Shown: positions 52,870-62,146, counted from the stretch's first letter. The stretch is 64,000 bases of DNA from Oceanobacillus iheyensis HTE831 (GCF_000011245.1 NC_004193.1:784501-848500); one strand, 5' to 3'. The notes: generated by a model not told the origin, from the letters alone. Translations and numbers: made by a program.

Positions 52870-54184
52870 ATGGAAAATAGCAAATTTATGCAGCTTATGG
52901 AACGTTTTTTTTTACCAATTGCAGATAAGCTTAATAATAATCGTTATTTAAGTGCTTTGCGTGACGGATTTATGGTAGCATTGCCTATCATTATCTTTGG
53001 ATCAATATTTGTCGTTATTGCTAATATCCCATTTTTAGACCAATTACTAAGTGAAGATGCGTACAATGCGTATAAAGATGCGCTCGGACCAGCTTCAGCT
53101 GCAACGCTATCGATTATGGGAATGTTTGTCATTGTTGGGATTGCCTATAAACTGACTGCCTATTATGAGGGGGACGCTATATATGGAGGAGTTACTGCAT
53201 TAGCATCCTTCCTCATTTTGACACCTCAAGTGTTAGAAGATGTTACAGGTGTAATCCCGACATCTAGTTTAGGAGCAGAAGGGCTTTTTCTCGGCATCTT
53301 AACGGCATTTATTTCAACAGAGATTTTTCGTTTCTTTGTACAGAAAAATTGGATGATTAAAATGCCACCTGGTGTTCCAGAGGCAGTATCAAGGTCCTTT
53401 AGTTCCTTAATTCCAATTTCCTTTACACTAACTATATTTTTGTTAATTCGTATTCTTTTTAGTATCACACCTTTTGAAACAATACAAAACTTTATTTATT
53501 CTGTTATTCAAGAACCAATAACTGCATTGGGAAGTGGATTGCCTGCAGCGATTATTGCAGTCCTTTTAATCCAGGTTTTTTGGTTCTTTGGTTTACATGG
53601 TCAGATCATCGTAAATTCTATAATGGATCCAATTTGGATGACACTGTCTTTAGAAAATTATGAAGCATATCAAGCGGGAGAAGAAAGACTGCATATCGTA
53701 AACAACCAATTTATCGATACCTTTATTGTTGGAATGGGTGGATCAGGAATGACGATGGCAGTTATCCTTGGTCTATTTATAGTGGCTAAAAGTAGGCAAT
53801 TGAAACAACTCAGTAAAATTGGTGGTCCACCTTCAGTATTTAATGTAAATGAACCGATCATTTTCGGGTTACCCATCATTCTTAATCCGCTAGTTTTAAT
53901 ACCTTGGTTATTAGCACCAGTTGTTATTACAATTGTTACTTATTTTTCTATGGCAATAGGCCTTGTTCCCTGTTTCTACTGGAGTACATGTACCATGGAC
54001 GACTCCAATCTTCATCGGTGGAATGCTGACAACAAATTCGATTGCTGGTGGAATTATGCAGTTAGTTAACCTAGTAATTGTCACGCTCATTTGGATCCCA
54101 TTTTTAAAATTATTAGATAAACGGTATTTTAGTGAGGAATTAGTAGGTGCGGGTAAGGAAGTGGCAGCGGGTAAAGATAAGTAA
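52870..54184 (+). pseudogene. Lactose/cellobiose-type PTS EIIC, frameshifted
   Basis: An EIIC membrane component resembling CelB. The conserved block NEPIIFGLPIILNPLVLIPW is present, as is the N-terminal LNNNRYLSALRDGFMVALPI. The main frame (52870-54069) loses homology after GLVP at residue 367. The expected continuation VSTGVHVPWTTPIFIGG lies in another frame and runs to 54184. Removing one C from the CCC at 53968-53970 restores a 437-residue protein, the usual length. Either a recent inactivating insertion or a sequencing error explains this. No EIIA or EIIB gene is near, so even an intact copy would depend on parts made elsewhere. Confidence 0.85.
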
Positions 54185-54235
54185 TGTATTATTTAATGAT
54201 ACCAAAGGGAAAAAATGTAAATTGTTTAATAAAAG

Positions 54236-54270
54236 AAAAAGCTCTGCGACGTTGCAGCAGGGCTTTTTAG
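54236..54270 (+). terminator. Terminator of the sugar locus
   Basis: AAAAAGC (54236-54242) pairs with GCTTTTT (54262-54268), with an inner CTGC/GCAG stem, ending in a T run. It closes the region downstream of the EIIC gene and faces bstA. Confidence 0.75.
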
Positions 54271-54324
54271 GTTAATAGCTGATGACACAAGAGTGGTAAG
54301 ATTCTTGTTATAAGGAATATCTTT

Positions 54325-54843
54325 TTACCAGTCTTTTCGTTTACACAAAGAAGTGATATGTGCAAGATGGTGCTTACCATGCCAAGCATAAATTCCTATG
54401 TTTTTACCTATAGAAATACTACCTGATTCGGGATGCTTGAATGTTCTTTCCATGTCAGTAGGACTTAAATCACGTAATAAACTACACCATCTTTTATGCA
54501 ATGCTTCAATTAGTGATAAGGAAATCTCAATTGGTAAGTTATAATCATATAATTCTGCCCACTCTTTTTCGTCATACGGCTTTATCACAGGATTTTCCTC
54601 CGTAATAGCTAATTTCAAGCGTATGTAGGCATTCATATGACTATCGGCAAGGTGATGGATTACTTGTCGAACAGTCCATCCTCCTGAACGATAAGATGTA
54701 TCAAGTTGTTCATTATTTAAGTCTATTACAGTATTTTTTAATAGTCTTGGTAAATCTTCAATTTCATTAATCCATTCATTTATAATAATGTTTGTAATTT
54801 CTCCATCAAATTGAAATTCTCCAATTGGATATTTTTCATTCAT
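54325..54843 (-). CDS. bstA: DinB-fold bacillithiol transferase (YfiT/BstA type)
   Basis: A 172-residue DinB-superfamily protein. The three metal-binding histidines are visible in VRQVIHHLADSH and in YAWHGKHHLAHI. YfiT/BstA proteins in Firmicutes transfer bacillithiol to electrophiles in detoxification; this role is inferred from the sequence pattern YPIGEF and GGWTVRQVIHHLADSHMN. AAAGGGGAT lies before the ATG. It is a lone gene on the minus strand. Confidence 0.82.
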   Translation of the reverse strand: MNEKYPIGEFQFDGEITNIIINEWINEIEDLPRLLKNTVIDLNNEQLDTSYRSGGWTVRQVIHHLADSHMNAYIRLKLAITEENPVIKPYDEKEWAELYDYNLPIEISLSLIEALHKRWCSLLRDLSPTDMERTFKHPESGSISIGKNIGIYAWHGKHHLAHITSLCKRKDW

Positions 54844-55146
54844 TTACTAATCCCCTTTGTATTATTGTAATTTTTATTTCTAGATGTGTATTTCGACATC
54901 TTTTTCTTAAACCCTTTTAAATTATCTGTAAAGGAAATTATGAAGGTAGGTTTCGCATTTATCCAATGTCCTTTATAATATAATAGTGCTCTATCCAAAG
55001 CCCACCTAGTGGCGATTATTGGAAGGGTTTATTTTAGGCAATCCGTTTGTTTAACTTACGGAAAAATGATATAAGTGTAAAAGAAGAAAAGATATATTGG
55101 GATAAGGGTTATTTATTACCCACAATGAGAGGATTGAAATGTAACA
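54844..55146. other. Intergenic stretch with a promoter for the Dus gene
   Basis: TTGTTT (55047-55052), a 17-base spacer and TATAAG (55070-55075) form a reasonable plus-strand promoter. Nothing else is seen here. Confidence 0.5.
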
Positions 55147-56127
55147 ATGATAGATAATTTTTGGCGTGATTTACCACGTCCGTTTTTTGTACTTGCACCA
55201 ATGGAAGATGTGACGGATGTTGTTTTCCGTCATGTTGTGACAGAAGCAGCTAGGCCGGATGTGTTTTTTACGGAGTTTACAAATTCAGAGAGCTATTGTC
55301 ATCCAGATGGTCGCCAAAGTGTACGCGGACGTCTGACATTTACGGAAGATGAGCAACCGATTGTCGCTCATATTTGGGGAGATAAACCAGAATACTTCCG
55401 ACAAATGAGTATTGGTATGGCTGAAATGGGTTTTAAAGGTCTAGATATTAATATGGGATGCCCTGTAGCAAATGTAGCAGGAAATGGAAAAGGTTCTGGT
55501 CTGATTAATCGTCCAGAGATTGCTGCAGAATTAATACAGGCAGCAAAAGCTGGAGGTTTGCCTGTAAGTGTGAAGACAAGGCTTGGTTACACGTATATTG
55601 ATGAATGGAAAGAATGGCTGAAGCATGTGTTGGAACAAGATATTGTCAATTTATCGATTCATCTTCGTACAAGAAAAGAAATGAGCAAAGTAGACGCTCA
55701 TTGGGAACTTATTCCGGAGATTAAAAAACTTCGTGATGAAATTGCACCAGATACTCTATTAACGATCAATGGGGATATTCCTGATCGTCAAACGGGTTTG
55801 AAACTCGTGGAGGAGTACGGCGTTGATGGAGTAATGATTGGACGAGGTGTGTTTAAGAATCCTTTTGCTTTTGAAAAGGAGCAGAAAGAGCATAGCAGTC
55901 AAGAAATGCTTGATCTTTTACGTTTACATTTGGACCTTCATGATAAATATGACGAGTTAGAATCTCGTTCATTTAAACCACTTCATCGTTTCTTCAAGAT
56001 TTATGTTAAAGGATTTAGGGGTGCAAGTGAATTAAGAAATCAAATGATGAATACAAAATCCACTGCGGAAGTGCGCGCATTACTAGATAACTTTGAGATA
56101 GAAAATACGATTGAAGTTGATCAGTAG
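55147..56127 (+). CDS. tRNA-dihydrouridine synthase
   Basis: A 326-residue FMN-dependent Dus-family TIM barrel that reduces uridines in tRNA. The family start [18 protein letters not shown], the catalytic cysteine in [21 protein letters not shown], the FMN/RNA loops VSVKTRLGY and TINGDIPD, and [14 protein letters not shown] are seen. The GNGKGSGLI segment differs slightly from the more common KGGAGSAL-type loop. Which tRNA position it modifies cannot be told. An ATGAGAGGATTG site lies upstream of the start. Confidence 0.92.
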   Translation: MIDNFWRDLPRPFFVLAPMEDVTDVVFRHVVTEAARPDVFFTEFTNSESYCHPDGRQSVRGRLTFTEDEQPIVAHIWGDKPEYFRQMSIGMAEMGFKGLDINMGCPVANVAGNGKGSGLINRPEIAAELIQAAKAGGLPVSVKTRLGYTYIDEWKEWLKHVLEQDIVNLSIHLRTRKEMSKVDAHWELIPEIKKLRDEIAPDTLLTINGDIPDRQTGLKLVEEYGVDGVMIGRGVFKNPFAFEKEQKEHSSQEMLDLLRLHLDLHDKYDELESRSFKPLHRFFKIYVKGFRGASELRNQMMNTKSTAEVRALLDNFEIENTIEVDQ

Positions 56128-56145
56128 AAGTAATCTACTGATCAC

Positions 56146-56179
56146 AAAAAAGGCTGAAAACATTATTCCAGCCTTTTTT
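56146..56179 (+). terminator. Terminator after the Dus gene
   Basis: AAAAAAGGCTG (56146-56156) and CAGCCTTTTTT (56169-56179) are exact complements. A separate 11-bp inverted pair TGATCAGTAGA / TCTACTGATCA (56119-56144) spans the stop codon just before it. Confidence 0.9.
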
Positions 56180-56244
56180 GCTATATACAACGCTTGTAGA
56201 GTGAAACTGTTAATAGCAGTTTGAATTTAAGAGGAGGGTGCATA

Positions 56245-56562
56245 GTGGTAAAAGTCTATGGAAAGGTTGTCGATCATCAATCTCGGTGTGAACACTATCA
56301 TTCTAAGAAAGATATTATCAGTATTAAATTTAAATGTTGCAACGCATACTATCCTTGTTACAAGTGTCACCAAGAGTGTGAAGACCATGAAATAGAAAGA
56401 TGGCCAAGAGAAGAATTTGATGAAAAAGCTATCTTGTGTGGTGCGTGTCAGACCGAATTAACAATAAATGAATACTTGAAAATGAATTCTTGTAAAAATT
56501 GTAATGCCTCATTCAACGAAAACTGTCAATACCATTATCATCTTTATTTTAATTATAAATAA
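56245..56562 (+). CDS. CHY zinc-finger protein
   Basis: A 105-residue protein with the bacterial CHY zinc-finger pattern. Cys and His residues are spaced through SRCEHYHS, KCCNAYYPCYKCHQECEDHE, LCGACQTELT and CKNCNASFNENCQYHYH, enough to bind about three zinc ions. The function is unknown; proteins of this size are common in Bacillaceae. I start at the GTG at 56245 after GAGGAGGG (56231-56238), since the in-frame TTG at 56221 has no site. Confidence 0.85.
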   Translation: MVKVYGKVVDHQSRCEHYHSKKDIISIKFKCCNAYYPCYKCHQECEDHEIERWPREEFDEKAILCGACQTELTINEYLKMNSCKNCNASFNENCQYHYHLYFNYK

Positions 56563-56567
56563 TAAGA

Positions 56568-56597
56568 GAAACCCGCCGATTAAGTTAGGCGGGTTTC
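56568..56597. terminator. Bidirectional terminator
   Basis: GAAACCCGCC (56568-56577) and GGCGGGTTTC (56588-56597) form a perfect 10-bp stem between the convergent CHY and MerR genes. Confidence 0.88.
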
Positions 56598-56599
56598 AA

Positions 56600-57016
56600 T
56601 TAGTTAGCAGAGTAAATATCTAACTTTTTGTTTTTATGAATATCTTCTGTTCCTGCATTTAAAGCAGTCTTATAATAATCGCATTTATGATCGATAATTG
56701 CCATTGTTTTAGTTAATTCTTCTAATTGTGCTTCTACATTTGCTTTTCTTTCTACAAATAAATCATACCTTTGTTGCAACGTAGCATCGCCTTCTCCACA
56801 CCAATCTATAAAATTTTTAATTTCTTTAATTGGCATTCCAGTGGATTTAAGACACTCGATAATGTGTAAAGCTTCAATATCGGCGTCTTTAAATAAGCGT
56901 GTTCCATTGTCTTTTCTCTCCACAAAAGGCAATAAGCCTTCCTTGTCGTAATAACGTAGGGTATATACAGTGAGATTCAGTTTATTGGCAACTTCACTAA
57001 TAGAATATGTTTTCAT
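56600..57016 (-). CDS. adhR: MerR-family regulator, AdhR-like
   Basis: A 138-residue MerR regulator. The winged helix (1-70) has YSISEVANKLNLTVYTLRYYDKEGLLPF. A lone Cys55 in IIECLKSTGMPIKEI aligns with the aldehyde-reactive cysteine of B. subtilis AdhR. A dimerisation coiled coil follows. I start at 57016, where AGGAGAAAC precedes the ATG; the frame extends to 57085 without a site. It is divergent from the adhA gene, and AdhR-type boxes lie in the gap, so aldehyde-responsive control of adhA and itself is likely. Confidence 0.85.
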   Translation of the reverse strand: MKTYSISEVANKLNLTVYTLRYYDKEGLLPFVERKDNGTRLFKDADIEALHIIECLKSTGMPIKEIKNFIDWCGEGDATLQQRYDLFVERKANVEAQLEELTKTMAIIDHKCDYYKTALNAGTEDIHKNKKLDIYSAN

Positions 57017-57047
57017 CTTTAGTTTCTCCTTTATAAATGAGTATAGA

Positions 57048-57065
57048 CTTAGAGCTAACTCTAGG
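57048..57065. promoter_or_regulatory. AdhR-type box near the merR gene
   Basis: CTTAGAGCTAACTCTAGG is a near-perfect dyad (arms CTTAGAG / CTCTAgG) matching the box at the adhA promoter. It lies 32 bases before the regulator start codon and could serve autoregulation. Confidence 0.65.
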
Positions 57066-57080
57066 ATTTTAGAGTAGTTT

Positions 57081-57116
57081 ATCATACTAATATGAAGTAG
57101 TCAAAATTAGTATGAT
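57081..57116. repeat. Inverted repeat ATCATACTAAT / ATTAGTATGAT, copy 1
   Basis: Exact 11-base arms at 57081-57091 and 57106-57116 with a 14-base centre. A very similar inverted pair lies before the methyltransferase gene (58367-58416). A possible operator shared by the two genes. Confidence 0.6.
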
Positions 57117-57148
57117 GTGTGGAAGTTTAAAAAATAAAGGATAAACCT

Positions 57149-57180
57149 CTTGACTTAGAGTTAACTATAACGTTTACCAT
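57149..57180 (+). promoter_or_regulatory. adhA promoter with MerR-type 19-base spacer and dyad
   Basis: TTGACT (57150-57155), a 19-base spacer and TACCAT (57175-57180). The dyad CTTAGAGTTAACTATAA sits in the spacer. The long spacer and central dyad are the hallmark of promoters activated by MerR proteins through DNA twisting. Confidence 0.8.
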
Positions 57181-57220
57181 TAATTTGTAAGTAAACATAA
57201 ATTTCTAGGAGGTTCTTTAT

Positions 57221-58261
57221 ATGTATACTGCTAAAGCAAGGGCTGTCGATGGGCCACATCAACCATTTCACGCAACGGAAATTAAACGGCGTAATCTTGA
57301 TTCACATGATGTTTTAATCGAGATTAAGTATTCAGGTATATGCCATTCTGACATTCATACTGCTCATGGTGAGTGGGGAGAAGTAAATTATCCCCTAGTA
57401 CCAGGACATGAAATTGCTGGGGTAGTATCAGATGTTGGACCTGAAGTTACCAAATATAAGGTTGGTGACCGAGTAGGAGTAGGATGTATGGTTGACTCTT
57501 GTGGCGAATGTGAAAATTGCCGCAGAGGAGAAGAACAATACTGTCATCAAGGAAATGTCCAAACTTATGGCGGTGTTGATAAATATGGTGAACCAACTCA
57601 AGGCGGATACTCTACTCATATTGTCGTAACAGAAGATTTTGTACTCAGAATTCCTGATAATATCGAATTGGATGTTGCAGCACCGTTACTCTGTGCTGGT
57701 ATTACAACGTATTCTCCATTAAATCATTGGAATGCTGGTCCAGGAAAGAAAGTAGCTGTTGTTGGTATGGGCGGCCTCGGTCATATGGCTGTTAAGATTG
57801 CACATGCTATGGGAGCAGAGGTTACGGTTTTATCCAGAACATTAAATAAAAAAGAAGATGGACTGGAATTCGGAGCAGAAAATTATTATGCTACTAGTGA
57901 GAAAGAAACTTTCGAGACACTTGCGGGATCATTTGATTTAATTATTAATACAGTAAGTGCCAAGCTTGATATGGATGCTTACTTTAGTCTTCTAAATCTT
58001 GATGGTTCCTTGGTAAATGTCGGAGCACCGGCAGAACCATTGTCCGTTAATGTATTCTCTCTGATTGGACATCGCCGTTCATTTGCTGGTTCTTTAATCG
58101 GAGGAATTCGCGAAACTCAGGAAATGCTAGATTTCTGTGCAGAGCATAATATTGTTCCAAAAATTGAAGTGATTTCTGCAGATCAAATTGATGAAGCATA
58201 TACACGAGTATTAGATTCAGATGTGAAATATCGCTTTGTTATTGATGTCAGCACAATTTAA
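57221..58261 (+). CDS. adhA: Zinc-dependent alcohol dehydrogenase (AdhA)
   Basis: A 346-residue medium-chain dehydrogenase of the CAD/YjgB group. The catalytic zinc ligands are in SGICHSDIH and VPGHE; the structural zinc cysteines are in [15 protein letters not shown]. The nucleotide-binding loop is [11 protein letters not shown]. It probably reduces toxic aldehydes with NADPH, as in the B. subtilis adhA-adhR pair. CTAGGAGG lies 9 bases before the ATG. Confidence 0.92.
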   Translation: MYTAKARAVDGPHQPFHATEIKRRNLDSHDVLIEIKYSGICHSDIHTAHGEWGEVNYPLVPGHEIAGVVSDVGPEVTKYKVGDRVGVGCMVDSCGECENCRRGEEQYCHQGNVQTYGGVDKYGEPTQGGYSTHIVVTEDFVLRIPDNIELDVAAPLLCAGITTYSPLNHWNAGPGKKVAVVGMGGLGHMAVKIAHAMGAEVTVLSRTLNKKEDGLEFGAENYYATSEKETFETLAGSFDLIINTVSAKLDMDAYFSLLNLDGSLVNVGAPAEPLSVNVFSLIGHRRSFAGSLIGGIRETQEMLDFCAEHNIVPKIEVISADQIDEAYTRVLDSDVKYRFVIDVSTI

Positions 58262-58280
58262 CTTTAATAGTTTAAATATA

Positions 58281-58320
58281 AGGTGTTCTATAAGCTATGC
58301 TTATGGAACATCTTTTTTTT
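58281..58320 (+). terminator. Terminator after adhA
   Basis: 15-base arms 58281-58295 and 58299-58313 pair fully (two G-T pairs), followed by a run of seven T. Confidence 0.88.
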
Positions 58321-58365
58321 AAGCAAATGTTTCCGGTGGATAAGGCTTCAGTCTTTACAAATAAC

Positions 58366-58416
58366 ATCATACTAATTATAGTTATTAAAGAGTAATTATA
58401 TCTGTAATTAGTATGA
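58366..58416. repeat. Inverted repeat TCATACTAATTA / TAATTAGTATGA, copy 2
   Basis: Exact 12-base arms at 58367-58378 and 58405-58416, 26 bases apart, just before the methyltransferase ribosome site. They share the half site TCATACTAAT with the pair at 57081. Confidence 0.6.
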
Positions 58417-58439
58417 AGTATAAAGGAGATAGAAACATA

Positions 58440-59069
58440 ATGGAATTTTGGGAAGCGAGTTTTTTAGATAAACAAGCGATGTGGGGATATGAACCAACTG
58501 ATGCTGCTATTAAAGCAAAGGACGTCTTTATTGATAAAAATGTAAAGAGTATTTTATTGCCAGGAATCGGCTATGGGCGAAATGCGAAAGTATTCCTAGA
58601 AAAAGGAATAGATGTTACAGGTATAGAAATATCAAAAACAGCAATTAATCTCGCTAGAAAAAGTGGAATAGATATTCCTATTTTTCATGGTCCTGTGAGT
58701 GAAATGCCATTTGATGACAAGCAATATGATGGGATATTTTCTCATGCACTTATTCACTTATTGAATAACGAAGAACGAGACAAGTTCATCCAAGATTGTT
58801 ATGACCAATTAATACCAAATGGATATATGATTTTTACTACAGTTTCAAAAGAAGCTCTGATGTATGGTAAAGGCAAGCAATTAGGTGAGGATTACTATGA
58901 AACAAAAGACGGTGTAAAATTGTATTTTTACGATGCTGAATCCATCGACCAGGATTTTAAAGACTATGGGTTAGTAGATTTTCGCCAAGTGGAGGAGCCA
59001 AATAAAGATAATAATCATAAACCTTCAATGAAATTTACGATGATTATTTGTAAGAAAGATGCAAAGTGA
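58440..59069 (+). CDS. Class I SAM-dependent methyltransferase
   Basis: A 209-residue methyltransferase. The SAM loop is LLPGIGYGRNAKVFLEKG with the acidic VTGIEIS, and later YDGIFSHALIHLL follows. It resembles the TehB/thiopurine-type small-molecule group, where PGCGxGRN is usual; the Cys is Ile here. The substrate is unknown. Start is the ATG at 58440 after AAAGGAG (58422-58428); an ATG at 58413 lies within the inverted repeat. It is downstream of adhA but behind a terminator. Confidence 0.82.
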   Translation: MEFWEASFLDKQAMWGYEPTDAAIKAKDVFIDKNVKSILLPGIGYGRNAKVFLEKGIDVTGIEISKTAINLARKSGIDIPIFHGPVSEMPFDDKQYDGIFSHALIHLLNNEERDKFIQDCYDQLIPNGYMIFTTVSKEALMYGKGKQLGEDYYETKDGVKLYFYDAESIDQDFKDYGLVDFRQVEEPNKDNNHKPSMKFTMIICKKDAK

Positions 59070-59181
59070 GAATAGAAGTTTGGAGAAAAGCTGCTTGAAT
59101 GCGTTTACTACACAATCAATTTTAGTTATAGTTAGATTATCATTAAAAGTTTAAATTTTAAAAAAATAAAGAGGTGAATAA

Positions 59182-59834
59182 TTGAATAAAGTAAATGGCT
59201 ATTAATTATTGTTACTCTTTATTTGTTTGTGATTACTTTTTTTATTTCGAAATCTATTTATCTGTTTTTTGCTGTTCATATAGATAAATGGAATAGTGCG
59301 ATAGATATTATTGCGATAGTCATTTTTGTAAGTATTATCCTACCGTTTTCCATATTTATATCTGAGAAACTAACCACTTTTATTTTAAAGACAAGGTTAG
59401 TAGAGAAAAAAGTATATTCTGCGCTGTTTACATTACTAATTTTAATACCGATTATCGTGTTTTCCATTAGCTTGATGAATAATTATAAAACAAAAAGTCT
59501 AGAAGAAATACTTGAATACGATCGATCCAGTTTTGAAGCAATATTTATTAACCATCAAAATATGTCAGAAGATTATTCTGTAGCTAAGGAGTTGTTGGAT
59601 TTCCTTAGTCAATACCAAGTGAAGAAGATGAGTGATCGACATTGGAACCCCGATGTCAGTAAAGAGGCAGGTTTTATGATTGAGATTAGAAGTGAAAATG
59701 AGGTTGTCATAGCTAGTATTTATGAAAATAGATTACTATTGATGAATAAAAATGGTGATTATTATAGAGTAGTGAATGGTCCAATTGAAATACAATGGGT
59801 ATATGATTTTATAGCAGGTTTTGATGATTTTTAG
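59182..59834 (+). pseudogene. Hypothetical membrane protein, probably frameshifted at its N terminus
   Basis: The main open frame (59223-59834) encodes two strong membrane segments (about 20-42 and 64-86 of the truncated frame) and a C-terminal soluble domain ending IQWVYDFIAGFDDF. No ribosome site lies before 59223. A good site GAGGTGAATAA and a TTG at 59182 lie in a different frame that stops after seven codons. Adding one A in GTAAATGG (59191-59198) joins them into a natural hydrophobic start (WLLIIVTLYLFVITFF). Either a disrupted gene or a sequencing slip. Function unknown. Confidence 0.6.
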
Positions 59835-59867
59835 AGGTCTTTGAAAAACATTTAAAGGATGATATAG

Positions 59868-60341
59868 ATGAATGAACAATCGGTTAAAGATATTTGGAAT
59901 GCATTTACAAAAATACAAAGAAATGCTCCGAATTTTGATGAAGTAGATGTATGGGCTTTTGGAGATGCACCGGATCATGCTGACGGTTTGGCGAAATTGG
60001 TACTGGAAGGAAAGAAGACAGCTACCTCATCGAGCTATCGGAATTATCTGGCGGATGGGGATTCCTTACCTGAACGAGGCCTGCATAATATTATTCTTAA
60101 TAGCTATGGAGAGGCCGTTGCAATCATTGTTACGACGGATGTAGAAATAGTACCTTATCATGAAGTAACGGAAGAACATGCTTATTTAGAAGGAGAAGGA
60201 GATCTATCTTTGCACTATTGGCAAGAAGTTCATGAAGCTTTTTTTTCGAGGGAGCTGAAAAGAATTGGAGAAGAATTTAGCGGTGAAATACCAGTTGTTT
60301 GTGAGAGATTTGAATTGGTATATAAATCAAAAAGTAATTGA
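59868..60341 (+). CDS. ASCH-domain protein
   Basis: A 157-residue protein of the ASCH group. The family core LVLEGKKTATSSSYRNYLADGDSLPERG and the later GEAVAIIVTTDVEIVPYHEVTEEHAYLEGEG (read in parts) are clear. ASCH proteins are thought to bind RNA or act on modified cytidines; the actual role here is unknown. AAAGGATGATATAG precedes the ATG. It is about 33 bases after the damaged membrane-protein gene. Confidence 0.82.
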   Translation: MNEQSVKDIWNAFTKIQRNAPNFDEVDVWAFGDAPDHADGLAKLVLEGKKTATSSSYRNYLADGDSLPERGLHNIILNSYGEAVAIIVTTDVEIVPYHEVTEEHAYLEGEGDLSLHYWQEVHEAFFSRELKRIGEEFSGEIPVVCERFELVYKSKSN

Positions 60342-60502
60342 TTTATAAGGAAGGATAAAAAGAAAAGTAGTAGATCAATGTTCAATAGGATTCGCTATGT
60401 ATTAAGAGTAGTAGATATAAGTTAATATTTATCCGGTTATATTACAGATTTGGGTGAACATGTTCTTCATTATTTTAATTTTTAATGGAAGGAAGAAGTA
60501 CA

Positions 60503-61099
60503 TTGGAAAAATGGAAGACTTTACAATCTGAATATATACATCAAAGTGATTTTGGTAACATTAGACTAGATAAATGTGAATTACCAAACGGCACAGTAAT
60601 CGAAGCTTATCATGTAAATGAACATCCTGATTGGGTTAATGCTGTAGTGATAACGAAGGAGAAGGAGATTGTAATTGTTGAACAATTTCGCTATGCAGGT
60701 AATGATATTTTTTTTGAGATACCTGCTGGGAATCTTGAACAATATGAAACCCATGAGGAAGGTATCGTAAGAGAGGTGTTGGAAGAGACGGGATATATAT
60801 CGGTTCATCAACCAATTCTACTAGGTGATTGTAAGGTTAATCCTGCAACGCAAACGAATAATATGAAAACATTTTTAATCCTAGATGCTGTAAAAGAGAA
60901 GGAACAAAACTTAGATAAGATCGAGGATATAAAAGTTCATCTATTTGATTTTGATACATTCGGTCGTATGCTCTGGAGAAATTCGGTTAATACTCAATTA
61001 TTTACTGCGTATGCTTACTATATGGCAAAAGATTATTTAACCTATAGAAATAAAAATGATGAATCTGAAAATAACGAGGTTCAAAGTTACAGAGGTTAA
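60503..61099 (+). CDS. NUDIX hydrolase
   Basis: A 198-residue NUDIX protein, similar in layout to ADP-ribose pyrophosphatases. The NUDIX box is complete: G, five residues, E, seven residues, then REVLEETGY (around residues 78-100). VEQFRYAGNDIFFEIPAGNLE just before it is typical of the NudF group. The substrate is inferred only. Start TTG at 60503 after GAAGGAAG (60488-60495); an ATG at 60485 is possible but has a poorer site. Confidence 0.85.
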   Translation: MEKWKTLQSEYIHQSDFGNIRLDKCELPNGTVIEAYHVNEHPDWVNAVVITKEKEIVIVEQFRYAGNDIFFEIPAGNLEQYETHEEGIVREVLEETGYISVHQPILLGDCKVNPATQTNNMKTFLILDAVKEKEQNLDKIEDIKVHLFDFDTFGRMLWRNSVNTQLFTAYAYYMAKDYLTYRNKNDESENNEVQSYRG

Positions 61100-61181
61100 T
61101 ACCTATATCTGTATATTGGAATGAATAGATTATTACTATAAAAGTAGAATTATATCTGAAAATGGGCTAGGAGAACCTAGA

Positions 61182-62069
61182 ATGCAAATAAATATACATA
61201 AAAATCATGATTATAATAATCCGCAGTTAATGCCTTTTATACTGAAAAATAATGAAGAAGAATTATTACTATATCTATTAAACAATAATAAAGTAGATTT
61301 TATTTATACTGCTTTAATTGAAAATAATATAGTTGGAGTACTTTTAGCATGGAAAAATAGTATGCATCCATATTGTTTATATTTTCGCATTATTACCGAT
61401 GACTTGATTTACACCGTGGATATTGAGAAAGGGTTATTAGATAAGCTTAGTAAATCAACAAATCAACTACCTTTACAAACATCTATTGCGGATATTTATA
61501 CTGACTCCAAAAAGGTTTATGAAGATATAGGATTTAAACTAATTCGAAAAACGTATATGCCTAAGTTAGATTTAATGAATGTGAAAATTGATTGGTCTAA
61601 GAGTGAAGGTTACGAATTATTTTCATTAGAAAAATGGCTGAATAATGATAAAAAATTATTGGAACTAGCATCGCTTGTAAAAGAAAACTATGAAGAAACT
61701 CATTTAGATAATCCGGTAGTAGAATTATCTTCTGAAGAGTGGAAACGTATGATTTTTACAAATGACCTTATTATTGAAGGTAGTTTTGTGAGTTATGACT
61801 CTGTAAAACAGGCCATAATTGCTTACTCATTTTTGCATGAAGGAGAAAGTAGTAGGGAATATGAACTTGGATTGTGTGGCTCATCAAGTGGATATTGCCT
61901 TGAAAGTATAGTGCCTCTAGTTAACAGGCAAATAAATTACTGTATAGAACAAAGAATTGAGATGTTAAAGGGAGAATTCGATACGACAAGTAAATATGCA
62001 ATGAAAGTAATATCTAGCTTTCCATTTTCTCCATGCTCAGTATGGCTAACGTATCAGTTGCGAAACTAA
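61182..62069 (+). CDS. GNAT-like acetyltransferase protein
   Basis: A 295-residue protein with weak but visible GNAT features in the N-terminal half: FIYTALIENNIVGVLLAWKNS (beta strands) and the ending KKVYEDIGFKLIRKTYMPKLD typical of the GNAT C-terminal strand pair. The C-terminal half may be a second degenerate GNAT domain (LASLVKENYEETHLDNP). The acetyl-CoA loop is not clear, so the enzyme activity is uncertain. TAGGAG lies before the ATG. Confidence 0.6.
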   Translation: MQINIHKNHDYNNPQLMPFILKNNEEELLLYLLNNNKVDFIYTALIENNIVGVLLAWKNSMHPYCLYFRIITDDLIYTVDIEKGLLDKLSKSTNQLPLQTSIADIYTDSKKVYEDIGFKLIRKTYMPKLDLMNVKIDWSKSEGYELFSLEKWLNNDKKLLELASLVKENYEETHLDNPVVELSSEEWKRMIFTNDLIIEGSFVSYDSVKQAIIAYSFLHEGESSREYELGLCGSSSGYCLESIVPLVNRQINYCIEQRIEMLKGEFDTTSKYAMKVISSFPFSPCSVWLTYQLRN

Positions 62070-62117
62070 TTTAGATTCGTCAATATATTACAAAATATAA
62101 TAAATAATCAAAATAAA

Positions 62118-62146
62118 TTGACAATTAATGAATAAAATCATATATT
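62118..62146 (+). promoter_or_regulatory. Promoter of the chitinase gene
   Basis: TTGACA (62118-62123), a 17-base spacer and TATATT (62141-62146). Downstream, GACATCTA (62155-62162) and TAGATGTC (62205-62212) form an inverted pair in the leader that might be a regulator site. Confidence 0.7.
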
